A stretch of 32,361 bases of DNA, taken from assembly GCA_910575405.1 (NCBI GenBank), contig CAJTER010000044.1, forward strand, positions 1-32,361, written 5' to 3'. The stretch is from Clostridia bacterium (lineage in GTDB: Bacteria; Bacillota; Clostridia; Peptostreptococcales; Anaerovoracaceae). A model generated the notes under the pieces. It did not search any database. It worked only from the letters and a program-made list of their open reading frames with translations, and was not told where the DNA came from. Within the stretch, counting starts at the first letter, position 1. Every line of letters begins with the position of its first letter. Shown in pieces: positions 25,068 to 32,331 of this stretch. A program made the translations under genes and the position numbers.

Positions 25068-26054
25068 TTACCACTGTATAATTGCGGCAGCGGCACATAA
25101 TCCGCCGCCAAAGCCCATTACCGCTACTTTATCGCCTTTTCTTATTTTACCAGTTTTCTGCAAATCATACAATGCCATTGGAATACTTGCTGAAGAAACA
25201 TTTGCGCTTTTATTAATGCTGATCTGAAATTTCTCCAGGGGCTGATTCAGCCTGCGGGCTGCCGCATCCATAATTCGAAGGTTCGCCTGATGAGGTACGA
25301 ACCAATCAATATCATTCAGGGAAAGCCCTGCTTTTTCAAGAGCAGCCAGGGTCACCTCTTCAATGGAATTAACGGCGAATTTAAAGACCGCTTTTCCCCG
25401 CAGAGACAGATGCTGGTACGCTTCTTTATCCTCCCAGAAGGGGATCGCTTTGTAGCCCTTCCCGCAGGTGAGAACACCCTTGTGATCATCGTAATTTTTT
25501 AAGTAAGTAGACAGGATTCCCGGTTCCTCAGGGCTGTACTCCAAAACGGCAGCCCCAGCTCCATCCCCAAAGAGGATGCAGCTGGATCGTTCTTCCCAGT
25601 TTGTAATCCTTGAGAGACGCTCTACACCGATAACAAGGGCCCTTTTTACCTCCATAGTTGCTGCGCCGGGAACCATCCCATTTTTGATTATAGCCTCTGC
25701 TGTCCACATGCCATACATAAATCCGCTGCAGGCCGCGTTGACATCAAATGCAACTGCATGTTCCAGGCCCAGTCTTCTTTTTACCTGAGCGCTGGTTACC
25801 GGTACCATATCGTCTGGTGTTACTGTGGCAACTAAAACCAGACCAATGCTGTTTCTGTCAATGTCTCCCAAAGCCTCCTCTGCTGCTCTGCACGCCATAT
25901 CCGTTCCTGTTTCAGTTGTTGCAATATGTCGCTGCTCAATACCGGTTCGTTCTATGATCCAAGTTCGATCCGTATCGACCAGATGGGAAATATCATCGTT
26001 TGTCACAACCTTTTTCGGAAGATATTTCCCCAGTCCTATGATTCCTACTCCCAA
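25068..26054 (-). CDS. fabH: 3-oxoacyl-ACP synthase III FabH
   Basis: The 328-residue condensing enzyme starts fatty-acid synthesis by joining an acyl-CoA primer with malonyl-ACP. The catalytic residues are Cys109 (FDVNAACSGFMYGMW), His255 (WFVPHQANLR) and Asn285 (NKSANVSSAS). It begins MGVGIIGLGKYLPKKVVTND and ends GFGGGLCAAAAIIQW, both typical. It is the first gene of the operon; AAGGAGGA lies upstream of the ATG. A promoter and FabT-type operator lie 24-75 bp before the start. In related operons acpP usually follows fabH, but only 40 bp separate fabH from fabK here. Confidence 0.96.
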   Translation of the reverse strand: MGVGIIGLGKYLPKKVVTNDDISHLVDTDRTWIIERTGIEQRHIATTETGTDMACRAAEEALGDIDRNSIGLVLVATVTPDDMVPVTSAQVKRRLGLEHAVAFDVNAACSGFMYGMWTAEAIIKNGMVPGAATMEVKRALVIGVERLSRITNWEERSSCILFGDGAGAAVLEYSPEEPGILSTYLKNYDDHKGVLTCGKGYKAIPFWEDKEAYQHLSLRGKAVFKFAVNSIEEVTLAALEKAGLSLNDIDWFVPHQANLRIMDAAARRLNQPLEKFQISINKSANVSSASIPMALYDLQKTGKIRKGDKVAVMGFGGGLCAAAAIIQW

Positions 26055-26077
26055 ACTCGTCCTCCTTAAACAATTAT

Positions 26078-26090
26078 TTTGATTATCAAA
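26078..26090. promoter_or_regulatory. FabT-type operator
   Basis: TTTGAT-T-ATCAAA is a perfect 6-1-6 palindrome located 9 bp downstream of the -10 of the fab promoter, overlapping the expected transcription start. It closely resembles the FabT boxes described in streptococci (TTTGA...TCAAA type). A bound repressor here would block transcription of the whole operon, including the FabT-like fusion gene at its distal end. Confidence 0.7.
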
Positions 26091-26099
26091 CTATTTTAT

Positions 26100-26128
26100 A
26101 TTATACCTTATTTTTTTCAAACCGTCAA
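26100..26128 (-). promoter_or_regulatory. Sigma-A promoter of the fab operon
   Basis: On the minus strand TTGACG (26128-26123) and TATAAT (26105-26100) are separated by exactly 17 nt. Transcription would start near 26093, beside the FabT-type palindrome. No clear internal promoter was noticed further down the operon, so this one may drive genes as far as the nitroreductase. Confidence 0.85.
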
Positions 26129-26156
26129 TAAAGGCTGCGGAATTTGAAAACCTGCC

Positions 26157-26185
26157 TTGAAAGCCGGAGTATTCTCAGGTATAAT
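26157..26185 (+). promoter_or_regulatory. Sigma-A promoter of the ABC-F gene
   Basis: TTGAAA (26157-26162) and TATAAT (26180-26185) are 17 nt apart. Transcription would begin near 26192, leaving a leader of about 105 nt before the ABC-F start codon. It is divergent from the fab promoter. Confidence 0.8.
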
Positions 26186-26191
26186 CTACCT

Positions 26192-26296
26192 TGTCGCGCT
26201 TATCACGCATCTGATGGGCGCATCCGGGATTTCGCATATCATCAATACCGCAGAGCGACTTTATCTCTGCTGCATGACCAAGAATGAGGAGCATTT
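26192..26296 (+). promoter_or_regulatory. Leader of the ABC-F mRNA, possible upstream reading frame
   Basis: The leader holds a 28-codon frame from an ATG at 26214 to a TGA at 26298-26300 that overlaps the ABC-F start as ATGA. It also holds a perfect 6-bp hairpin (26250-26255 with 26265-26270) inside that frame. The upstream frame has no convincing ribosome binding site. Some ABC-F resistance genes are controlled through leader peptides, so the layout is suggestive only. Confidence 0.3.
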
Positions 26297-27853
26297 ATGA
26301 GTATTTTAACAGTTGAACATTTGTCTCATGGTTTTGGTGACAGAGCCATTTTTAATGATGTTTCCTTCCGTCTGCTAAAAGGCGAACATATCGGACTTGT
26401 GGGGGCCAATGGCGAAGGAAAGTCTACTTTTTTGAATATAATTACCGGGAAGCTGATGCCCGATGAAGGAACGATCCAGTGGGCGAAGAACTGCCGGGTC
26501 GGTTATCTGGATCAGCATACTGCTCTGGAAAAGGGCATGACTTTGCGGGACGTGCTGAAATCCGCCTTTGCCTGGCTCTTTGATATGGAAGCCCGCATGA
26601 ACGAAATTTGCGATGCTCTGGGGACAGCCGGCGAGGAAGAAATGGAAGGCCTCATGGAAGAGCTGGGAGAAATTCAGGATATGCTGACCGCTCATGACTT
26701 TTATATCATTGATGCCAAGGTGGAGGAAGTAGCCCGCGCTCTGGGGCTTGCGGACATCGGTCTTGAACGGGAGGTTTCGGAGCTTTCCGGCGGTCAGAGG
26801 ACAAAAGCATTGCTGGCAAAGCTGCTGCTGGAAAAGCCGGACATTCTCCTTCTGGACGAGCCCACCAATTATCTGGACGAGGAGCATATCCAGTGGCTAA
26901 AGCGCTATCTTACGGAATATGAAAATGCCTTTATTCTCATTTCCCACGACATTCCCTTCCTCAACAGCGTCATCAACCTGGTCTACCATATGGACAATCA
27001 GGAGCTGAACCGCTACGCAGGCGACTATGACAAGTTCCAGGAAGTCTATGCTGTAAAAAAAGCTCAGCTGGAAGCGGCCTACAAGCGGCAGCAGCAGGAA
27101 ATCAGCCAGCTGAAGGATTTTGTGGCGCGAAACAAAGCCCGAGTGGCCACCAGAAATATGGCCATGTCCAGACAGAAAAAGCTGGATAATATGGAGCTCA
27201 TTGAGCTGGCGGCGGAAAAGCCAAAGCCGGAATTCAACTTTAAAAAGGGTCGGACTTCCGGAAAGGTGCTGGTGGAAACAAAGGATCTGATTATCGGCTA
27301 TGACGAGCCCCTCTCAAAGCCTTTGAATCTCTATATGGAGCGAGGCCAGAAAATCGCTATGACGGGCGCCAACGGTATCGGCAAAACGACTCTGCTAAAA
27401 AGTATCCTGGGTCTGATCCCTCCCCTGTCCGGAAGCTGCCGGCTGGGAGATTATCTGGAAATCGGCTATTTTGAGCAGGAAATGCCTCCTGGAAACACCA
27501 ATACCTGCATTGAGGAAATGTGGAAGGAATTCCCGGGCCTAAATCAGTTCGAAGTGCGGGCAGCCCTGGCGAAATGCGGCCTGACCACAAAGCATATTGA
27601 AAGCCAGGTGCGGGTCTTAAGCGGCGGCGAGCAGGCCAAGGTCCGGCTCTGCAAACTGATAAACAGGGAAAGCAATCTGCTGCTCTTGGACGAGCCTACC
27701 AATCATCTGGATGTGGACGCAAAGGCGGAGCTGAAACGGGCTCTGGCAGAATATAAAGGAAGCTTTCTCATCATCTGCCACGAGCCGGAATTCTATCAGG
27801 ATCTGGTGACGGATGTGTGGGACTGCAGCCAGTGGACGACCAAGGTATGGTAA
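26297..27853 (+). CDS. ABC-F family ATPase (ribosome-associated)
   Basis: The 518-residue protein has two ABC nucleotide-binding domains and no membrane segment, as in ABC-F proteins that act on the ribosome as translation factors or antibiotic-resistance factors. Domain 1 has Walker A GANGEGKST (36-44), signature LSGGQR and Walker B LLLDEPTNYLD followed by ISHD. The linker between the domains contains a charged helical arm (YKRQQQEISQLKDFVARNKA). Domain 2 has GANGIGKTT, LSGGEQ and LLLDEPTNHLD. The second switch region reads IICHEPEFY where SHD is usual. The short C-terminus lacks the extra extension of some members. GAGGAG precedes the ATG. I cannot tell resistance from housekeeping function (YkpA/YbiT-like) by eye. 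Confidence 0.93.
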   Translation: MSILTVEHLSHGFGDRAIFNDVSFRLLKGEHIGLVGANGEGKSTFLNIITGKLMPDEGTIQWAKNCRVGYLDQHTALEKGMTLRDVLKSAFAWLFDMEARMNEICDALGTAGEEEMEGLMEELGEIQDMLTAHDFYIIDAKVEEVARALGLADIGLEREVSELSGGQRTKALLAKLLLEKPDILLLDEPTNYLDEEHIQWLKRYLTEYENAFILISHDIPFLNSVINLVYHMDNQELNRYAGDYDKFQEVYAVKKAQLEAAYKRQQQEISQLKDFVARNKARVATRNMAMSRQKKLDNMELIELAAEKPKPEFNFKKGRTSGKVLVETKDLIIGYDEPLSKPLNLYMERGQKIAMTGANGIGKTTLLKSILGLIPPLSGSCRLGDYLEIGYFEQEMPPGNTNTCIEEMWKEFPGLNQFEVRAALAKCGLTTKHIESQVRVLSGGEQAKVRLCKLINRESNLLLLDEPTNHLDVDAKAELKRALAEYKGSFLIICHEPEFYQDLVTDVWDCSQWTTKVW

Positions 27854-27862
27854 AAAGATAGG

Positions 27863-27900
27863 CTGCTGCATTGGAAAAAGGATATGCAGCAGTTCTTTTT
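27863..27900 (+). terminator. Intrinsic terminator after the ABC-F gene, probably bidirectional
   Basis: A perfect 9-bp stem (27863-27871 with 27884-27892) is followed by TTCTTTTT on the plus strand. On the minus strand the same stem is followed by CCTATCTTTTT, so it can also serve the convergent gene ending at 27904. Confidence 0.88.
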
Positions 27901-27903
27901 CTC

Positions 27904-28974
27904 TCATAAATTCATCAGCGCATACAGCGGCAGGTTTGTCATCCACTCCTGCTCCCTGTAATCGGCCATGGAAGTCCGAACGGCAAATACAGGAGAAAAT
28001 TTATCACAATATGCTCTCAGGCTCTTTGACTTGAGGTTTTCCTCTGCCTTCACCTCCACCGGAACTACATGCCCCTCTTTCTGAATCAGAAAATCCACTT
28101 CATTATGGGAAGACACAGAATAATAATAAGGTGTATAACTCGTCTCTGCCAGGATCTGCTGCAGAACATACTGCTCCGTCATAGCGCCTTTAAATTCCAC
28201 AAAAATATCGCTGCCTTCCAGTATGGATACAGCCTCCAAATCACTCATTGCCCCCAGCAGGCCCACATCCAACAGATAAATTTTAAAAGCTGAAAAGTCC
28301 ATATAAGCTTTCAGAGGCACCGCGGGCTTTTGAACCCGATACACTTTTTTAATCAGTCCGCAGTCCAAGAGCCATTCAATTGCAAGCTCAAAATCCCTGG
28401 ATCTGGCCCCCTGCTTGATTTGTCCGAAAAAGAATTTTTTATTTTCTTTCGCCAGCTGCATGGGTATAGAATTCCATACCATGCGAATACGCGGCAATTC
28501 GATCCGCTGCGTATGTTTGCTGAAATCATCTTCATATAGCTCAAGTATATTTTTTTGAATTCTGCGCACTGCGGCAACATCTTCATTCTGCGCATATTCC
28601 TTTACCGCTTCTGGCATTCCGCCTACATAATAGTAGATTTTCAGCCAGCTGATATACCGGTTCGCAAATATGCGGATGAGTTCATAATCTTCGCTTTCCA
28701 GCAAATTCGCAAGCTGCTCTTCTCCCATAGCGAGCAGAAATTCCCGGTAACTCATAGGATGGAGCTCTAAGGTATTTACTTTCCCCACAGGAAAGGAAAC
28801 TCCTTGATGGATTGCCACTCCCAGAAGAGAGCCTGCCGCGATAATTGCATATTCCGGGGCATTTTCACAAAAATACTTTAAAGAAGAAATGGCATACGGC
28901 GCTTCCTGAATCTCATCGAATATAATCAGCGTCTCACCAGGCTCTGGCTTTACTTTTGTCTCAATGTTAATTGG
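27904..28974 (-). pseudogene. DUF4143 AAA ATPase, 5'-truncated
   Basis: Recognisable homology starts near 28971 with INIETKVKPEPGETLIIFDE (Walker B region). It continues through AAGSLLGVAIHQGVSFPVGK, the DUF4143 region and a restriction-endonuclease-like C-terminus (HNEVDFLIQKEGHVVPVEVK). Proteins of this family normally begin with about 70-80 further residues that contain the Walker A P-loop; that part is absent. The frame stays open upstream, but only because it runs out of frame through the antitoxin gene. The cut lies within about 20 bp of the antitoxin stop codon, so a deletion probably removed both the ATPase start and anything between. Without a P-loop it should not hydrolyse ATP. The function of intact members is not well known. 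Confidence 0.8.
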
Positions 28975-28993
28975 AGGGAAGCCCCTTCTTTTC

Positions 28994-29293
28994 TTACAGC
29001 CCTCGCATAAGTTCCTCAAAGGCATCTTCATATGGAACTGCCTCTCCAGCCTCTGCCTGTGCAAGTCCTGTCTGCATCATCTGGTCAAACTCTTCATCTG
29101 TCATAGCATCGCGCAGCTTTATTCCGGAAGGGAGTTCAATGGAAAAGGGAATCCCCCTCCTCAAAATCACCTGCCTATAGGTCATATTAATAAAAGCAGA
29201 AACCGATACTCCAAGGCTTTCCAAAATTGATTCTGCCTGTACCTTAATATCCGGTTCAACTCTTACGTTCACATTTGTGCTCCTTGCTGCCAT
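28994..29293 (-). CDS. RelB/DinJ family antitoxin, without adjacent toxin
   Basis: The start is the ATG at 29293 (MAARSTNVNVRVEPDIKVQA, with GAGAGG upstream), giving 99 residues. The N-terminus is a ribbon-helix-helix DNA-binding domain of the RelB/DinJ type (ESLGVSVSAFINMTYRQVIL, then GIPFSIELPSG). The acidic C-terminus (GEAVPYEDAFEELMRGL) is where such antitoxins wrap their toxin. A YafQ/RelE-type toxin gene normally follows directly, but here the next sequence is the truncated ATPase. The antitoxin is therefore an orphan, likely left by the same deletion. It may still bind its own promoter or neutralise a related toxin elsewhere. Confidence 0.88.
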   Translation of the reverse strand: MAARSTNVNVRVEPDIKVQAESILESLGVSVSAFINMTYRQVILRRGIPFSIELPSGIKLRDAMTDEEFDQMMQTGLAQAEAGEAVPYEDAFEELMRGL

Positions 29294-29371
29294 ACTGCAC
29301 CTCTCTTTCCTTTTTCTTTTATTATGGCTTATGTACCGCAAAACGCAATACACTTTTTTCATTGTCTTCTC

Positions 29372-29405
29372 AAATACAAAAGAGGCAGCCATCCACTGCC
29401 CCTTT
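29372..29405 (-). terminator. Intrinsic terminator after the lipoprotein gene
   Basis: On the minus strand a 10-bp stem (29405-29396 with 29388-29379, one G-U) with a 7-nt loop is followed by TTTGTATTT. It separates the lipoprotein gene from the antitoxin gene. Confidence 0.75.
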
Positions 29406-29451
29406 GCCCATTCGCCTGTTTTCTTTTACCGAATTTCTGCTGCTACAGCCG

Positions 29452-30057
29452 CTACTCCCAGTATCCCGGCTCTAGATCGTGCGGATCCTCCTGATAGCTG
29501 AAGGAATTGTTCAGATCCGGCGTTTCATTTTCGCCGTTTCCCAGATCTTCCGTCAGAGTAGCATCAATTGCGCTGATGGTTTTATCATCTTCCGTGCTGA
29601 GCTGAACCCGGAAGGGCTTTCCGTCAATAGTGGTTTTCCACAGGAGCCCCATCTGGTACTCGCCGTCCTTCATCAGCTTTTTATCCGCATCTTTTAAAGA
29701 ATCCCCCAGCTTCAGACCGTTAAAGGAAATCTTAGAATCCCCGCTGATTCGAACTTCATTGACCCTATAGGTGTCCATATCCGCCGCGGTATTCGACAGT
29801 ATAACCTCCATGCCGTTTTTCGTATTGGTCATATATCGCATGTCTCCGGTGGTTCCCCCATCTCCCAAAAGTTCAAAGGCATCCTCGCCTTCCAGTCCGA
29901 AAAATTTCAGAGCTTCTCCAGAAAAAATGGGAGATCCGCTGCTCTTTGCTCCAGAGGCAGAATCGCCGCCATCCGATGCTCCACTTTCGTCTCCTCCGCA
30001 GGCAGCAAGCGAAAGGGCGATTACCACCATGCAGATCATAAGTAAATATTTTTTCAT
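29452..30057 (-). CDS. Putative secreted lipoprotein of unknown function
   Basis: I place the start at the ATG at 30057 (MKKYLLMICMVVIALSLAAC), preceded by AAAGGA; an ATG 33 bp upstream would spoil the signal peptide. The 201-residue product has a lipoprotein signal with lipobox LAAC (Cys20). A Gly/Ser/Asp-rich linker (21-42) follows, then a compact domain of about 150 residues. That domain contains FNGLKLGDSLKDADKKLMKD, a pattern that recurs in small Gram-positive lipoproteins where a helix follows a short strand. I do not recognise a named family. It should be anchored to the outer face of the membrane. It has its own promoter and terminator and so is a single-gene unit. Confidence 0.8.
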   Translation of the reverse strand: MKKYLLMICMVVIALSLAACGGDESGASDGGDSASGAKSSGSPIFSGEALKFFGLEGEDAFELLGDGGTTGDMRYMTNTKNGMEVILSNTAADMDTYRVNEVRISGDSKISFNGLKLGDSLKDADKKLMKDGEYQMGLLWKTTIDGKPFRVQLSTEDDKTISAIDATLTEDLGNGENETPDLNNSFSYQEDPHDLEPGYWE

Positions 30058-30129
30058 CTCAATTTCCTTTCTCCAACTGTTTTCATCCAAATATCGTACC
30101 CAGCCCCAACAACTTTATATGTAATTATT

Positions 30130-30158
30130 ATTATATCGATAAAACTTCTTATAGTCAA
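30130..30158 (-). promoter_or_regulatory. Sigma-A promoter of the lipoprotein gene
   Basis: On the minus strand TTGACT (30158-30153) and TATAAT (30135-30130) are exactly 17 nt apart, leaving a leader of about 65 nt before the lipoprotein start. Confidence 0.85.
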
Positions 30159-30228
30159 CTTTTACTTCTTTCAGTGCGTTCATGAATTCTGTCAAATCGC
30201 TTATACTATATATCCAAGGAGGCAGTTT

Positions 30229-30567
30229 ATGGAGCATCTTATCGACTATTCGGAAACCGGATCGAGAATCCGCAAGCAACGTGAACAGATGGGCTTAACC
30301 CAAGAGCAACTGGGAGAAGCCTGTGAACTTTCTGCATCCTTTGTCGGACACATTGAGCGCGGCTCCCGCAAACTGTCTGTAGAAAGCCTGTACAAGCTGG
30401 CCGCTGCCCTGAACGTCAGCGCCGACTATCTGCTCTTTGGCCGTATGCTGCAGGAAACATCCCTGCCAGCGGAGATATCGGCTCTGCTGCAGCATACCGA
30501 CAGCGGAAAACGTGAGCAATTCTGGCGCACAGTCAAAATACTGGCATCCCACTTGGATGAGCTTTAG
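30229..30567 (+). CDS. XRE-family helix-turn-helix transcriptional regulator
   Basis: The 112-residue protein has an N-terminal XRE/Cro-type DNA-binding domain at about residues 10-65 (IRKQREQMGLTQEQLGEACE, SFVGHIERGSRKLSVESLYK, LNVSADYLLFG). A short helical tail of about 40 residues may mediate dimerisation. AAGGAGG lies 6 nt before the ATG. It is divergent from the lipoprotein gene, and their promoter regions share about 140 bp, so control of the lipoprotein or of itself is possible. It ends about 60 bp before the convergent kinase gene; only a weak hairpin (30574-30578 with 30593-30597) followed by TTTTG lies between them. Confidence 0.9.
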   Translation: MEHLIDYSETGSRIRKQREQMGLTQEQLGEACELSASFVGHIERGSRKLSVESLYKLAAALNVSADYLLFGRMLQETSLPAEISALLQHTDSGKREQFWRTVKILASHLDEL

Positions 30568-30627
30568 TCTGATCTGCTACAGTATACACCAGAGCAGGGA
30601 TTTTGTACTGTGCCATCAGGTCAGTAA

Positions 30628-32043
30628 TCAGTAAAACACATGCCATTTTTCTTTTTTAAAGGAATACCAGGCTGGCTGTCCGGAATCATAAAGAAGTGTA
30701 TCTGTCTGAAGCGTCGGTTCGCACCCTTCAAAGTAAAGGGGCTCTGAGCAGTTCCATCTGCCTTGTCCGTCCCTGTATACAAGCCAAAGAGTGCTGTATT
30801 CTGTAAGATAATAACGATTTTCCTCCTCCGGCGTATTTACGCGGCAGCGCCAGGCAAGGGTTACGAGAAAGTCCTGTTTCCCATCCCCGTTAAAATCATT
30901 CCGTAAAATCTCGTATTCCGGTGAAGTCTTCTCAAATTCCGTATTAATTGAGTATCCCAGTTTTTCATATGTGCTGAAACAAACATCATCAAATTCAAAA
31001 ACAGCTTTTTTCCCGTTCTCTGAGCAGCAGGCCAGAGTAAGATGTGCTCCCTTTTTTTCTGCTGTCACCTCTGTGCTCCCTTGTTCACCTGCATCTGCTA
31101 TAAAGCCCCATTTCCGATCCTCTGACATTAAAACTGCCGGATAGTCCTGCGGAGTCTTTGCTGCTATAATTCGATCCGGATATGGGGTATTCTGAGAAAG
31201 ATCGTCCATAAAAACCTGAGGGTCTGAAAAATGCGGCATCCATTGATCCAAAAACAAAGCTGTCCCCAGCGTCAGGCAAAGCACCAGAACCCCTGAGACC
31301 GCAAGTCGTGGAAGCTTTTGAAAGAGCAGCTCTATATGCTTTAGAGCCTGATCAGCGCTCTGATAACGCTTCTCCGGATCAAGCTGCATGCATTTCCTTG
31401 TAATGATTCCCAAACGTCCGCTGCATTTTTTTACTTGCGGAAGTTCACCTGTAGCCAGCTCATTCAGGGTCACGCCAAAGGCATAGAGATCGGTACGGCA
31501 ATCTGACTGAGCAAAACCGAATTGTTCCGGCGGAGCATAACCCCTGGATCCCTTTGCAGAAGTATCCTTTTCCTGTTCCCCGGAAAACAGACGTGCAATA
31601 TCAAAATCAATGATTTTAACACTGCCTTCATCATTTATCATAATATTTTCCGGCTTTATATCCCGGTGCACAAGGCCGTGTTCATGGAGAGCCGATAAAG
31701 CAGACAAGATCTGCCAGCCGATGATAATCACCTGCTTTGCAGAAGGCCTCTTTTTGGCTGTCCAATCCGACAAAAGCTGCCAGTCAAGGTATTCTTCTAT
31801 TACATATAACGAGCCATCCTGCACAAACGCATCTGACACCTGGACGAGATTGGGATGGCAAATCTGTTTCAGTCTCGCGTAAACCTCCCGGCAGTCAGCA
31901 GAAAGCCTTCGCATTACAACATGCTTTCCCGTTACCATGTCCTCAGCCAGCCAGATATTTTCTTTGTTCCCCGAATCCAGTTCTCCCAAAGACCGCATTA
32001 TTTTATAGCACTGCAGCTTGTATTCATTGACAAATCTCGACAT
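30628..32043 (-). CDS. Membrane Ser/Thr protein kinase-like protein with extracytoplasmic domain
   Basis: I start at the ATG at 32043 (AAAGGAAG upstream), giving 471 residues. The N-terminal kinase fold has HRDIKPEN (126-133), a DFG-like DFD (146-148), the activation segment SRGYAPPEQFG (166-176) and DLYAFGVTLNELATG. The glycine-rich loop is poor (LGELDSGNKENIW), and the VAIK lysine position reads VVMR (42-45), so ATP handling may be altered or lost. One membrane segment (about 247-266) is followed by an outside domain of about 200 residues containing DFNGDGKQDFLV, an FG-GAP/EF-hand-like calcium loop. It resembles bacterial PknB-type kinases in layout but lacks PASTA repeats. The ligand is unknown. 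Confidence 0.85.
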   Translation of the reverse strand: MSRFVNEYKLQCYKIMRSLGELDSGNKENIWLAEDMVTGKHVVMRRLSADCREVYARLKQICHPNLVQVSDAFVQDGSLYVIEEYLDWQLLSDWTAKKRPSAKQVIIIGWQILSALSALHEHGLVHRDIKPENIMINDEGSVKIIDFDIARLFSGEQEKDTSAKGSRGYAPPEQFGFAQSDCRTDLYAFGVTLNELATGELPQVKKCSGRLGIITRKCMQLDPEKRYQSADQALKHIELLFQKLPRLAVSGVLVLCLTLGTALFLDQWMPHFSDPQVFMDDLSQNTPYPDRIIAAKTPQDYPAVLMSEDRKWGFIADAGEQGSTEVTAEKKGAHLTLACCSENGKKAVFEFDDVCFSTYEKLGYSINTEFEKTSPEYEILRNDFNGDGKQDFLVTLAWRCRVNTPEEENRYYLTEYSTLWLVYRDGQGRWNCSEPLYFEGCEPTLQTDTLLYDSGQPAWYSFKKEKWHVFY

Positions 32044-32079
32044 TGGTTCTTCCTTTTCTCTCATAAATGGAATATGGGC

Positions 32080-32108
32080 ATTTTACAGCAGTCTTTTGAT
32101 TGCAACAA
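32080..32108 (-). promoter_or_regulatory. Candidate promoter of the kinase gene
   Basis: On the minus strand TTGTTG (32108-32103) and TAAAAT (32085-32080) are 17 nt apart, about 40 bp upstream of the start codon. It overlaps a divergent plus-strand candidate. Confidence 0.5.
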
Positions 32109-32128
32109 TCATTTTTCTCTGATACTAT
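32100..32128 (+). promoter_or_regulatory. Candidate plus-strand promoter toward the right edge
   Basis: TTGCAA (32100-32105) and TACTAT (32123-32128) are 17 nt apart. No coding frame follows before the window ends. It could drive the rRNA-like leader described at 32288-32331. The match is moderate and its -35 overlaps that of the kinase promoter. Confidence 0.4.
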
Positions 32129-32287
32129 GGAAACAGGATGCCTGATCTTTAAAAATTAAATTTCAAATCTGCCTCAATGACATGCCGGACACATCAGAAA
32201 GACTAACTATTAAAAGTCAAGGGTAAAAAGCTGAAGCCCTCCGCTGCTGAAAGGTTAGTTTAATAAGCGGTAGATATCAGCAATGAA

Positions 32288-32331
32288 CATTGAAAACTGC
32301 ATGACAAAACAGGCGTCCTTGGGGATGCCTG
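32288..32331 (+). promoter_or_regulatory. boxA-like element and hairpin typical of rRNA leader or spacer
   Basis: CATTGAAAACTGCATGAC (32288-32304, a boxA-like stretch with the TTGAAAACTG core) is the kind of sequence found shortly before 16S or 23S rRNA genes in Clostridia and Bacilli. It is followed by a 9-bp stem (32310-32318 with 32323-32331, loop TTGG, one G-U) that has no T-tract. No 16S rRNA lies upstream, so an rRNA gene would have to begin beyond the right edge. The rest of 32129-32287 shows nothing I can assign. Confidence 0.5.
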
